Assembly: GCF_900604515.1 (NCBI RefSeq) | Contig: NZ_UWOS01000002.1 | Span: forward strand, 62,001-126,000 | DNA: 64,000 nucleotides | Origin: Arcanobacterium ihumii | GTDB lineage: Bacteria; Actinomycetota; Actinomycetes; Actinomycetales; Actinomycetaceae | Reading direction: 5' to 3' | Shown: positions 1 to 8,353 of the stretch, piece after piece | Layout of the letters: each line of letters opens with the position of its first letter | Position numbering within the stretch: the stretch's first letter is position 1 | Made by a program: the position numbers and the translations under genes | The notes under the pieces: generated by a model | The model's database searches: none | Told to the model about the DNA's origin: nothing | Seen by the model: only the letters and a program-made list of their open reading frames with translations

Positions 1-2
1 TG

Positions 3-398
3 ATGGAAAAGCATCACAATATTTCGGATACTGAGCTTGATCCCGATCTCAAAGAAAGACTTAAGTTCAATGATCAGGGATTGATTTTGGCTGTGATTCA
101 AGACTTCATTAACAAAGATGTTTTGATGGTCGCTTGGATGGACGACGTCGCTCTAGCCAAGACACTCACAACCGGTCGGGTTTGGTTTTGGTCACGTTCG
201 CGTCAAGAGTATTGGCGAAAAGGCGATACCTCTGGTCATATTCAGATAGTCCACCGAGTACAGGTCGATTGCGACGGCGATTCGCTTTTAGTTTTCGTTG
301 AACAACGAGGTAGTGCTTGTCATACGGGAGAGCGCACCTGTTTCATTTCTGGAGGGGACCTCCCGATCGTAATCCCGCCAAAAATCGATGGCGTGTGA
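3..398 (+). CDS. hisI: phosphoribosyl-AMP cyclohydrolase
   Basis: Third step of histidine synthesis: hydrolytic opening of the PRAMP ring to ProFAR, in the cytoplasm. The 131-residue protein has the family core [15 protein letters not shown] (about 60-74) and the three zinc cysteines C90 (DCDGD), C106 and C113 (CHTGERTCF). Length is normal for a stand-alone HisI; the HisE pyrophosphatase domain is not fused here and is encoded separately at 59649. The first bases of the window read TGATG, so the ATG probably overlaps the stop codon of an upstream gene, likely hisF by analogy with other actinobacteria (inference). trpE follows after 16 nt, so hisI and the trp genes look co-transcribed. Confidence 0.95.
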   Translation: MEKHHNISDTELDPDLKERLKFNDQGLILAVIQDFINKDVLMVAWMDDVALAKTLTTGRVWFWSRSRQEYWRKGDTSGHIQIVHRVQVDCDGDSLLVFVEQRGSACHTGERTCFISGGDLPIVIPPKIDGV

Positions 399-414
399 AA
401 GGAGCGTAAATTTC

Positions 415-1950
415 ATGACGTATGACTTGGCGTGGGGCGATATCTGGCCAGCTCGGGATATTTTTTGCAAGATGGCTACTACCCACAAGGTACTTCCGAT
501 TGTCAAAAAACTTCTTGTGGATGACACTTCTCCAATCGGTATCTATCGCCTTCTATCTAAATCATTACCAGGAACTTTTCTTCTTGAATCGGCGGAGCAA
601 GATGGTCTAACATCACGTTGGTCATACGTGGGGGTACGGTCAAGCGCATCGTTGACTTCTAAAGATGGCAAAGCTCAATGGATTGGAGACGTACCTAAGG
701 GTATTCTGAGATCTGGATCTACAATAGATCTCCTTGCATCTGTATTAGGCGTGCTCAAAACTGAGAGCTTTTCACACTTACCTCCTTTTACAGGAGGTCT
801 TGTTGGCGCAATTGGCTGGGAAATAATTTCGGAATGGGAACCTTCTGTTAGAGCGCATGGGCGCAAAGATATCGATCTTCCAGACGTTTCGTTGAATCTG
901 GTTGATGATCTAGTGGCTATTGACCATAAAGAAAACGCAGTGTGGTTGATAGCCAATACGATCAATCACATGGATGAGGTTGATCCAGATCTGCTCAACC
1001 AACGCTATGATGATGCCCTAATGAGGATCTCGCAGATGTCTGCCGGGCTAGTTGAGCCAGATACGCTCCATATTTCGGAAAGTGGAGTGCCACAAGAAGA
1101 ATCGGTTACACATATCTTTCCGCAGGAAGATTTTGAAGATACGGTAGTTCGTTCTAAGAAGCACATCGTTGATGGCGATGTTTTCCAAGTCGTTATTTCT
1201 CAAAGACTCGATGTTGAGTGCCAGGCAGATCCGCTCGACGTATACCGTGTTTTGAGAACTATTAACCCAAGTCCATATATGTACTATCTGCAATTACACG
1301 ATCCCGATCGTAACGAAGAATTCTCTGTAGTAGGGGCGTCTCCTGAGACCTTAGTGAAAGTAGTAGACCGCGATATCATGACTTTTCCGATTGCTGGCTC
1401 ACGCCCGCGCGGAAAAAACTACAGTGATGATCAGAGACTTGCAGATGAGCTTGTGAAAGATCCGAAAGAACGCTCCGAACACATTATGCTAGTTGACTTA
1501 GCGAGAAACGACTTAGCAAAAGTCGCGATTCCAGGTTCAGTTAGTGTTGATGAGCTCATGGCGATTAAACGTTTTTCACACATCATGCACATAACTTCTA
1601 CCGTTACTGCCAAACTTAGTGAATGTAAAACTGCGCTTGATTGTTTAATGGCGACGTTCCCTGCGGGTACACTTTCGGGTGCACCGAAACCTCGAGCTAT
1701 CCAAATAATCGATGAATGTGAACCCGTACGGCGGGGATTTTATGGCGGCGTAGTTGGGTATTTCGATTTTAGTGGGAACGCCGATTTTGCCATTGCAATT
1801 CGCACTGCTGTGATTGAAGGAAAAACTGCCCACATTCAAGCTGGTGCGGGTATTGTGGCCGATTCTGATCCTTACACCGAGTATGTGGAAACTCGGAACA
1901 AGGGTGCTGCAGTGGTGAGAGCGGTAAACCTTGCGTCCTCTCTCAAATAA
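415..1950 (+). CDS. trpE: anthranilate synthase component I
   Basis: Converts chorismate plus ammonia/glutamine to anthranilate, the first committed step to tryptophan. The N-terminal regulatory domain carries the LLES tryptophan-feedback motif (about residues 56-59). The C-terminal chorismate-binding domain carries DLARNDLAKV, FPAGTLSGAPKPRA and AGAGIVADSDP. An upstream in-frame ATG at 388 exists, but GAAAGGAG at 397-404 sits 10 nt before the ATG at 415, so 415 is chosen (511 aa). The partner glutamine amidotransferase trpG, and trpD, are not in this window, so the pathway is split. An 81-nt gap separates it from trpC. Confidence 0.94.
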   Translation: MTYDLAWGDIWPARDIFCKMATTHKVLPIVKKLLVDDTSPIGIYRLLSKSLPGTFLLESAEQDGLTSRWSYVGVRSSASLTSKDGKAQWIGDVPKGILRSGSTIDLLASVLGVLKTESFSHLPPFTGGLVGAIGWEIISEWEPSVRAHGRKDIDLPDVSLNLVDDLVAIDHKENAVWLIANTINHMDEVDPDLLNQRYDDALMRISQMSAGLVEPDTLHISESGVPQEESVTHIFPQEDFEDTVVRSKKHIVDGDVFQVVISQRLDVECQADPLDVYRVLRTINPSPYMYYLQLHDPDRNEEFSVVGASPETLVKVVDRDIMTFPIAGSRPRGKNYSDDQRLADELVKDPKERSEHIMLVDLARNDLAKVAIPGSVSVDELMAIKRFSHIMHITSTVTAKLSECKTALDCLMATFPAGTLSGAPKPRAIQIIDECEPVRRGFYGGVVGYFDFSGNADFAIAIRTAVIEGKTAHIQAGAGIVADSDPYTEYVETRNKGAAVVRAVNLASSLK

Positions 1951-2031
1951 GTAATCGCTATTTCACAAGCTGGTCATCTGATGATTGCTAAGCGTGATTC
2001 GTTAGGATGGTGTTAGGCGAATGGAGGAAGA

Positions 2032-2850
2032 ATGACTGTCCTAGATGAAATTATCGTAGGTGTTCGAATCGACCTTGCAGATCGTGAAGCGCGGATTCCA
2101 CTCGATAAATTAAAAGAACGTGCGATGAAAACTCCTCCTGCTCTTAATGGGTATCGAGCACTGAAAACCGATGATCATCGAGCAGTTCGAATCATTTCAG
2201 AGATAAAGCGCAAGAGCCCATCGAAAGGTCATCTAGCAGATATCGTAAATCCAGAAGTACTTGCTAAGACGTATGAAGACGGGGGTGCTGCCGCGATTTC
2301 CGTTTTAACTGAACAGCGGAAATTTGGTGGTTCATTAGCGGATCTTGATGTGGTACGACGTAAAGTTGATGTCCCGATTTTGCGAAAAGATTTTATTGTG
2401 AGCCCATATCAAATTTGGGAAGCAAGGGCCCACGGGGCTGATATTGTCCTTCTAATTGTGGCTGCACTTGAACAAACAGTACTTGAGTCCTTTGTTGAGC
2501 GTGTTAAGTCATTGGGTATGACCGCGCTCGTGGAAACCCATAACCGTGAAGAAGCGGTCCGTGCGGTGGACGCCGGTGCCAGCGTAATCGGTGTTAATGC
2601 ACGTAACCTTAAGACGCTCGAGGTTGATCTCGATACTTTTGATTCCGTCGTCGACGTCCTTCCACGTGAAATCGTACGAGTAGCAGAATCAGGCGTTCGC
2701 TCGCCACAAGATGTACTTAACTACGCGCGAAGCGGAGCAGATGCTGTACTTGTGGGCGAAGCACTTGTAACTGATGGAAACCCAGGTCAAGCTATTCGGG
2801 ACATGGTAGCTATTGGCGAACACCCTTCTCTTACCGCAATGCAACGTTAA
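2032..2850 (+). CDS. trpC: indole-3-glycerol-phosphate synthase
   Basis: Cyclises and decarboxylates CdRP to indole-3-glycerol phosphate. TIM-barrel enzyme of 272 aa, usual length for the monofunctional form. The catalytic/phosphate-binding strand motifs are visible: [11 protein letters not shown] (about 60-70), [13 protein letters not shown] (about 115-127), [13 protein letters not shown] (about 188-200) and VAESGV. A GGAGG site at 2023-2027 lies just before the ATG. It is followed by trpB after 8 nt, so trpC-trpB-trpA form a tight operon. A separate trpF is not seen; actinobacteria commonly use the bifunctional PriA for that step (general knowledge, not shown here). Confidence 0.95.
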   Translation: MTVLDEIIVGVRIDLADREARIPLDKLKERAMKTPPALNGYRALKTDDHRAVRIISEIKRKSPSKGHLADIVNPEVLAKTYEDGGAAAISVLTEQRKFGGSLADLDVVRRKVDVPILRKDFIVSPYQIWEARAHGADIVLLIVAALEQTVLESFVERVKSLGMTALVETHNREEAVRAVDAGASVIGVNARNLKTLEVDLDTFDSVVDVLPREIVRVAESGVRSPQDVLNYARSGADAVLVGEALVTDGNPGQAIRDMVAIGEHPSLTAMQR

Positions 2851-2858
2851 GGAAAACA

Positions 2859-4094
2859 ATGGAAAAGTTATCTGAAATTCAGGGTCCATACTTTGGCGAA
2901 TTCGGCGGAAGGTTTATTCCTGAAGCCCTGATGAAAGCCCTAGAGGACTTGGAACAAGGGTGGCAAAAGTTAAAGGTGGATCCCGGATTCGTTGCCGAAC
3001 TTGATTCTTTGCAAAGAACGTATTCAGGCAGACCATCAATCATCACCGAAGTTCCCCGTTTTGCACAATACTGCGGTGACGCTCGCGTTATTCTCAAGCG
3101 TGAAGATCTCAATCACACAGGATCACACAAGATCAACAATGTGCTTGGACAAGCTTTGCTAACACGCAGTCTAGGAAAGAAACGCGTTATTGCCGAAACT
3201 GGCGCTGGTCAACACGGGGTAGCTACTGCGACGGCGGCTGCTTTACTTGGGCTGGAATGCACAATTTATATGGGAGCGGTTGATGCTGAACGTCAAGCTC
3301 TGAATGTTGCGAGAATGGAACTCCTGGGGGCAACTGTAGTTGCAGTTGAGCATGGATCACGCACGTTGAAAGACGCCATCAACGAAGCTTTTCGTGATTG
3401 GGTGACGAACGTTGATTCGACGAACTACATCTTCGGAACTGCCGCAGGTCCGCATCCTTTCCCTGCTCTCGTTCGCGATTTGCAGAAGATTATTGGCGAA
3501 GAAGCGCGCGCACAGGTATTGGAACTTACCGGTGAACTCCCTGATGCCGTTATCGCCTGCGTTGGCGGTGGCTCAAACGCGATAGGTATCTTCAATCGAT
3601 TCCTAGACGATGACGGAGTTGCCTTGATTGGTTGTGAAGCCGCAGGTGATGGCATTAACACCGATCGGCATGCTTCTTCGATTTCCGGTGGAAGTCTGGG
3701 TGTCTTGCACGGTGCTAAAACTTTTGTGCTCCAAGACGAGGATGGCCAAACCATCGAATCTCACTCTATTTCTGCCGGTCTTGATTACCCCGGTGTTGGA
3801 CCGGAACATGCGTGGCTTGCGCAGACTGGCAGAGCATCATATGTCCCAATTTCGGATGCCGAAGCGATGGAAGCATTCCATCTTCTGTGTAAGACGGAGG
3901 GAATCATTCCGGCGATCGAATCGGCGCACGCTTTGGCTGGTGCAATGAAGTACGGCCGCGAAGAAAAACTTAAGCGTGAACAGAGCACAGGAAAGAAAAC
4001 TCCGCCGGTTATTTTAGTTTCGCTATCTGGTCGAGGCGATAAAGATGTTGAAACCGCGGCGCGTTACTTTGGAATTATGAAAGAAGGTCGATGA
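2859..4094 (+). CDS. trpB: tryptophan synthase beta chain
   Basis: PLP enzyme condensing indole with serine to give tryptophan, in complex with TrpA. The 411-residue sequence starts with the family-typical [17 protein letters not shown]. It has the PLP lysine in the GSHKINN segment (about residue 90), the [10 protein letters not shown] loop, and the phosphate-binding glycine loop [17 protein letters not shown] before the ATG is the ribosome-binding site, 8 nt after trpC. Its TGA stop overlaps the trpA ATG (ATGA), which favours translational coupling and equal amounts of the two subunits. Confidence 0.96.
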   Translation: MEKLSEIQGPYFGEFGGRFIPEALMKALEDLEQGWQKLKVDPGFVAELDSLQRTYSGRPSIITEVPRFAQYCGDARVILKREDLNHTGSHKINNVLGQALLTRSLGKKRVIAETGAGQHGVATATAAALLGLECTIYMGAVDAERQALNVARMELLGATVVAVEHGSRTLKDAINEAFRDWVTNVDSTNYIFGTAAGPHPFPALVRDLQKIIGEEARAQVLELTGELPDAVIACVGGGSNAIGIFNRFLDDDGVALIGCEAAGDGINTDRHASSISGGSLGVLHGAKTFVLQDEDGQTIESHSISAGLDYPGVGPEHAWLAQTGRASYVPISDAEAMEAFHLLCKTEGIIPAIESAHALAGAMKYGREEKLKREQSTGKKTPPVILVSLSGRGDKDVETAARYFGIMKEGR

Positions 4095-4903
4095 TGGCGA
4101 TTCGTACAGGCGAAACTATTGATGCCGCTTTGGCCAATGGGCGCCCGGCATTTATTGGCTATCTTCCAGTAGGATTTCCCACGGTTGATCGTTCGATTGA
4201 AGCGGCTAAGCAAATCGTTGCTTCCGGCGTCGACGTTGTGGAACTCGGATTCCCATACACTGATCCAACTATGGATGGATCAGTTATCCAACATGCTGCT
4301 CAGCAAGCGTTGGATAACGGCGTAAAGCGTGGTGACATTTTCCGCGCTGTAGAAAAAGTATCGGACTCTGGTGCCGCCGTCGTAGTAATGACTTATTACA
4401 ACCTTGTATTTAAATACGGAGTTGATAACTTTGCGCGCGATCTAGCTCAAGCTGGGGGAGCTGGTTTGATTATCCCAGACCTTATTCCAGAAGAAGCCAC
4501 AGATTGGATGGAAGTTTCGGATTCTTATAACCTTGATAGGATCTTCCTAGTTGCGCCTTTATCAACGGATGAACGAATCCGCCTAACTGCGGAGGCAAGT
4601 AGGGGATTTGTATATGCTGCTTCACGAATGGGAGTCACCGGTGTACAGAGTTCAGTAGGGAGTGACGCTGAAAACTTAGTGGAACGTGCGCGGAAGCAGG
4701 GAGCTCGGCGAGTCGCCGTCGGAATAGGAGTTTCCACTCCAGACCAGGCGAAAGAAGTTGGAAGATTTGCTGACGGTGTGATCGTAGGTTCGGCACTTGT
4801 CAAAGCACTCGAAGGCGATGATTACATAGAGTCATTAGATCGGCTCTCAAAGGTTACGTCTGACATCTTTAGCGGAGTGGAACAAGCGCGCCACGTCGCT
4901 TAA
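4091..4903 (+). CDS. trpA: tryptophan synthase alpha chain
   Basis: Cleaves indole-3-glycerol phosphate to indole, which is channelled to TrpB. TIM barrel of 270 aa. The catalytic glutamate and aspartate lie in the [17 protein letters not shown] segment (about 48-64). The flexible loop region [10 protein letters not shown] and the phosphate-binding GIGVSTPDQ and GVIVGSALV segments are present. The start overlaps the trpB stop (ATGATG at 4091-4096; a second ATG lies at 4094). It is the last trp gene of the cluster; lgt follows after 40 nt, the arrangement known from many actinobacteria. Confidence 0.95.
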   Translation: MMAIRTGETIDAALANGRPAFIGYLPVGFPTVDRSIEAAKQIVASGVDVVELGFPYTDPTMDGSVIQHAAQQALDNGVKRGDIFRAVEKVSDSGAAVVVMTYYNLVFKYGVDNFARDLAQAGGAGLIIPDLIPEEATDWMEVSDSYNLDRIFLVAPLSTDERIRLTAEASRGFVYAASRMGVTGVQSSVGSDAENLVERARKQGARRVAVGIGVSTPDQAKEVGRFADGVIVGSALVKALEGDDYIESLDRLSKVTSDIFSGVEQARHVA

Positions 4904-4943
4904 CGCTAAGATAGACGGAGTTGTTCAAAAATAAGGAGCAAAA

Positions 4944-5888
4944 TTGTTTGCCTCAATTCCTTCTCCGCCTGAATCAGTTTGGTATCTGGGCCCACTTCCG
5001 ATTCGTGCCTACGCATTCGCAATCATTACAGGAATCATTGTTGCTGTTTATATTCTTGACCGTAGGTATACGAAGAAGGGCGGCCCCAAGGATACCTCTG
5101 TAGACGTGGCTGTATGGGCGGTCATCTTCGGTATCGTTGGTGCTCGCATCTACCATATTTTTACGACGCCGGCACCTTACTTCGGGGAAAACGGCGATCT
5201 TTCCAAAATTTTTCGTGTTTGGGAAGGTGGCCTTGGAATCTGGGGCGCGGTAGCCGCAGGTGGTTTAGGTATTTATATCGCCTTACATAGACGCGGCCTG
5301 AGGTTTGCTCCTTTCGCCGATTCGATTGCACCGGGAATTCTGATTGCTCAAGCGATTGGACGACTGGGCAACTGGTTTAATCAAGAGCTTTACGGTAGAC
5401 CGACAGACCTTCCGTGGGCTTTAGAGATTTCGCCGGAGCACATTGTGGGTGGATACCCACCAGGAACAACGTTTCATCCAACTTTCCTTTATGAATCGCT
5501 GTGGTGCCTTGCGATGGCGGTACTTCTGATTTATTTAGAGAAGCGATTCTTGTTGCGTGGAGGGCAAGCAATTGTTTGCTACATGTTGCTCTACACCCTC
5601 GGTCGAGTTTGGATTGAAAACCTTCGAATTGACGAGGCAGAGATCGTAGCAGGACTGCGTTTAAACGTTTGGACATCCATCTTGGTGTTTATCGGTGCAG
5701 TTATTGCTTTTGTTATTGTTACTCGAAACCTTAGAAAAAACCCGGCAGTAGACGATATCTATTTGCCGAAGAAAGAAATCGATCAAAATCAGAGCCTTCG
5801 AATCGACAAAGCTGGCACAGTTTCAAGTGCCGAAACTCAAACTAATCTTAGCGAGGACGGCGAAGAATCCCAGCTTTCGTCGAAGTAG
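4944..5888 (+). CDS. lgt: prolipoprotein diacylglyceryl transferase
   Basis: Transfers diacylglycerol from phosphatidylglycerol to the lipobox cysteine of prolipoproteins at the cytoplasmic membrane. The 314-aa protein has about seven hydrophobic segments. The Lgt signature is GRLGNWFNQELYGRPT (about 137-152). The membrane part is followed by a hydrophilic, non-conserved C-terminal tail from about residue 265, rich in Q, S and E. It starts with TTG at 4944, supported by AAGGAG at 4933-4938. A substrate is visible in this window (the lipoprotein at 59947), as is the last enzyme of the pathway, Lnt (49916). Confidence 0.93.
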   Translation: MFASIPSPPESVWYLGPLPIRAYAFAIITGIIVAVYILDRRYTKKGGPKDTSVDVAVWAVIFGIVGARIYHIFTTPAPYFGENGDLSKIFRVWEGGLGIWGAVAAGGLGIYIALHRRGLRFAPFADSIAPGILIAQAIGRLGNWFNQELYGRPTDLPWALEISPEHIVGGYPPGTTFHPTFLYESLWCLAMAVLLIYLEKRFLLRGGQAIVCYMLLYTLGRVWIENLRIDEAEIVAGLRLNVWTSILVFIGAVIAFVIVTRNLRKNPAVDDIYLPKKEIDQNQSLRIDKAGTVSSAETQTNLSEDGEESQLSSK

Positions 5889-5945
5889 CGATTTAATATC
5901 GCCAAACTAATAGTTGAAGCTGATATAGAAATGAATTTGATCAGG

Positions 5946-5951
5946 TAGAAT
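5946..5951 (+). promoter_or_regulatory. -10 element of leaderless pyk promoter
   Basis: TAGAAT ends 6 nt before the pyk ATG and there is no Shine-Dalgarno sequence. Transcription would therefore start at or within a base of the start codon. No convincing -35 box was found. Confidence 0.6.
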
Positions 5952-5957
5952 GGAAAT

Positions 5958-7385
5958 ATGCGAAGAGCAAAGATTGTATGTACTTTGGGCCCAGCAGTGG
6001 GCAGCAAAGAACGAATTGTAGAACTTGTTAAGGCGGGCATGAACGTTGCCCGGATTAATGCTTCCCATGGCTCGCACGCCGAACATGAAGAGCGTATTAA
6101 TTGGGTACGTGAAGCAGCCACTGAACTTGATACTCCGGTGGCAGTACTTGTTGATCTGCAGGGACCGAAGATTCGCCTCGGTAACTTTGCAGAAGGACCA
6201 GTTCTGCTTGAGAATGGTGACATCTTTACCATCACAACTGAAGATGTACCAGGAGATAAAGATCTAGTGTCAACCACCCACAAGGGGCTGCCGGGAGACT
6301 GCAACCCCGGTGACACTATTCTTATCGACGACGGCAAGGTTCAGGTGCGCGTCGTTGAGGTAGACGGTCCTCGGGTACGCACGGAAGTCATTGTTGGCGG
6401 TACAGTTTCGGATCACAAGGGTGTTAATCTCCCTGGTGTTGCGGTTTCGGTTCCCGCGCTTTCTGAGAAGGATAAGCTTGATCTGGAATGGGGGCTTGAA
6501 TACGGTTGTGACTTGGTGGCGCTCTCCTTTGTCCGTTCGCCAGCAGACGCCGCAGATGTTCATGCAGTTATGGACAAGGTTGGAAGGCGCGTTCCAGTCA
6601 TCGCCAAGATCGAGAAGCCGCAGGCTGTTACTGTTCTTGAAGATTTAGTTCAGGTATTTGATGGCTTTATGATCGCTCGTGGTGATTTGGGCGTTGAGCT
6701 ACCGCTACAGCAAGTTCCAATTGTCCAGAAGCGCGCTATCGCGATTGCACGTCGCCATGCAAAGCCAGTCATCGTCGCTACACAGGTTTTGGAATCGATG
6801 ATTAATGCTCCGACTCCTACTCGCGCGGAAACATCTGACTGTGCTAATGCAATTCTTGACGGTGCTGACGCAGTTATGCTTTCCGGTGAGACTTCGGTCG
6901 GTAAGTATCCAATTCGCTGTGTTGAAACGATGGCTTCGATCATTGAGTTCACCGAAGAACATGGTTTGGAATCCATTCCAAAGATTGGAAACCTCCACCG
7001 TACTCGCAATGGTGTAATGACGCGCTCTGCCATGGACATTGGCGAAGCACTCGGCGTTAAGTATCTTTCGGTATTTACTTCGTCTGGTCAAACAGCGCGA
7101 CGCATGGCTCGACTACGCGCACGCATTCCATTGCTTGTATTTACCCCGAATGAAGATATTCGTCAGCAACTTGCTTTGACGTGGGGAGTACAGTCCGTTC
7201 TTGTTCCGCCGGTGAAACATACCGACGATATGGTCGACCAGGTTGACCACTCACTGCGTGAGCTTGGTTTGGCTGTAGATGGTGACCGCGTAGTTATCAT
7301 CTGTGGTATGCCACCTGGACAGGTAGGCTCCACAAACACGATTCGAATTCATAAGATGGGTGAGACCTTTACGAATCTCGGCTAA
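5958..7385 (+). CDS. pyk: pyruvate kinase
   Basis: Last step of glycolysis: phosphoenolpyruvate plus ADP to pyruvate plus ATP. The 475-aa protein begins with MRRAKIVCTLGPAV and contains ARINASHG (about 34-41), the catalytic-lysine segment VIAKIEKPQA (about 215-224) and MIARGDLGVELP (about 239-250), and ends in the allosteric C domain without an extra PEP-utiliser domain. Full family length. Initiation appears leaderless (see the -10 element at 5946). It stands alone between lgt and tRNA-Leu. Confidence 0.96.
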   Translation: MRRAKIVCTLGPAVGSKERIVELVKAGMNVARINASHGSHAEHEERINWVREAATELDTPVAVLVDLQGPKIRLGNFAEGPVLLENGDIFTITTEDVPGDKDLVSTTHKGLPGDCNPGDTILIDDGKVQVRVVEVDGPRVRTEVIVGGTVSDHKGVNLPGVAVSVPALSEKDKLDLEWGLEYGCDLVALSFVRSPADAADVHAVMDKVGRRVPVIAKIEKPQAVTVLEDLVQVFDGFMIARGDLGVELPLQQVPIVQKRAIAIARRHAKPVIVATQVLESMINAPTPTRAETSDCANAILDGADAVMLSGETSVGKYPIRCVETMASIIEFTEEHGLESIPKIGNLHRTRNGVMTRSAMDIGEALGVKYLSVFTSSGQTARRMARLRARIPLLVFTPNEDIRQQLALTWGVQSVLVPPVKHTDDMVDQVDHSLRELGLAVDGDRVVIICGMPPGQVGSTNTIRIHKMGETFTNLG

Positions 7386-7424
7386 GTTTGTGAGATTTGT
7401 GACGAAAACACTGGTCAAATGGAA

Positions 7425-7453
7425 TTGAAGCTGGGCGATTAGATCTATAAACT
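7425..7453 (+). promoter_or_regulatory. tRNA-Leu promoter
   Basis: TTGAAG (7425-7430) and TAAACT (7448-7453) are spaced by exactly 17 bp and end 16 nt before the mature tRNA. This is a standard housekeeping sigma-factor promoter layout. Confidence 0.6.
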
Positions 7454-7469
7454 TTGATTGTCCAGTCAT

Positions 7470-7552
7470 GCTCCTGTGGTGGAATTGGTAGACACACTGC
7501 ACTCAAAATGCAGCGCCCACAAAGCGTGCGGGTTCGAGTCCCGCCGGGAGCA
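7470..7552 (+). tRNA. tRNA-Leu, anticodon CAA
   Basis: Complete cloverleaf of 83 nt. The acceptor GCTCCTG pairs with CGGGAGC (one T-G pair). The anticodon stem CTGCA/TGCAG encloses the loop CTCAAAA with anticodon CAA at 7504-7506. A long class II variable arm follows, then the T arm GCGGG/TTCGAGT/CCCGC and discriminator A. The 3' CCA is not encoded. It decodes UUG. Confidence 0.96.
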
Positions 7553-7558
7553 CTGTAT

Positions 7559-7604
7559 ATCCGGATATCAACGGATTACCCGTTTGATATCCGGATTTAC
7601 TTTT
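7559..7604 (+). terminator. intrinsic terminator after tRNA-Leu
   Basis: A 13-bp perfect inverted repeat (ATCCGGATATCAA at 7559-7571 against 7584-7596), a 12-nt loop and a downstream TTACTTTT tract. Confidence 0.8.
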
Positions 7605-7640
7605 AACCGTTCATAAACCAGATGCCGAAGGAGGCAAACG

Positions 7641-8291
7641 ATGGCAGTTGAAGAAAACGCAGCACGTGACGCCATTTCTGGTGCGGAATTCGAAAAAATC
7701 GAAGATTCTACGGATCGTCGGTCCGTGCGAGTGCTCGTTGTAGAAGACGAAACACTTATTCGGCTTGATATCGTAGAGACTTTGACAGACGCTGGATACA
7801 ACGTCGTTGGTGAAGGAACTAATGGCGATGAAGCCATTAAGTTAGCCGGCGAACTTGAACCAGAACTAATTGTCATGGACATCAAGATGCCTGGAACAGA
7901 TGGCATCACTGCAGCAGAGCGTATTCTCTCTGAACGTCACTGCGCTGTAGTTATGCTAACTGCATTTTCGCAAAAAGATCTTGTGGATCGGGCTCGCGAC
8001 GCAGGCGCAATGGCTTACGTGGTTAAGCCTTTTACTCCTGCAGATCTACTTCCAGCCGTTGAAATCGCAATTTCGCGTAGCCAAGAAATCGCTGCACTTG
8101 AATCCGAAGTTGCATCTTTGACAGAGCAGTTTGAAACTCGCAAGCGCGTGGATCGCGCTAAGGGTCTGCTCCAAGAGAAGATGGGACTAACCGAGCCGGA
8201 AGCGTTCCGTTGGATTCAGAAGACCTCCATGGATCGTCGTCTTACCATGCGCGAAGTAGCTGACGCTGTAGTCGAACAGGTTGGGAACTGA
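7641..8291 (+). CDS. pdtaR: ANTAR-domain response regulator, PdtaR-like
   Basis: Predicted transcription-antitermination regulator: phosphorylation of an N-terminal receiver domain by a histidine kinase (PdtaS in mycobacteria) activates a C-terminal RNA-binding ANTAR domain. Receiver at about 29-145: VLVVEDE acidic pair, phospho-acceptor D in LIVMDIKMPG (about residue 79), T in VVMLTAFS and K in YVVKPF. A helical linker follows, then ANTAR at about 155-215 with RVDRAKGLLQEKMGLTEPEA and the RWIQKTSM helix. GAAGGAGG stands before the ATG. The kinase partner is not in the window. It sits between tRNA-Leu and polA, close to pyk as in other actinobacteria. Confidence 0.9.
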   Translation: MAVEENAARDAISGAEFEKIEDSTDRRSVRVLVVEDETLIRLDIVETLTDAGYNVVGEGTNGDEAIKLAGELEPELIVMDIKMPGTDGITAAERILSERHCAVVMLTAFSQKDLVDRARDAGAMAYVVKPFTPADLLPAVEIAISRSQEIAALESEVASLTEQFETRKRVDRAKGLLQEKMGLTEPEAFRWIQKTSMDRRLTMREVADAVVEQVGN

Positions 8292-8341
8292 GATAATTCT
8301 TTCTTAGGAAAGATACGGTCGGTCTTGGCGGAATTTTTCGA

Positions 8342-8347
8342 TAGACT
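8342..8347 (+). promoter_or_regulatory. -10 element of leaderless polA promoter
   Basis: TAGACT ends 6 nt before the polA GTG. No Shine-Dalgarno sequence lies between them, so a leaderless mRNA is likely. Confidence 0.55.
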
Positions 8348-8353
8348 CACATT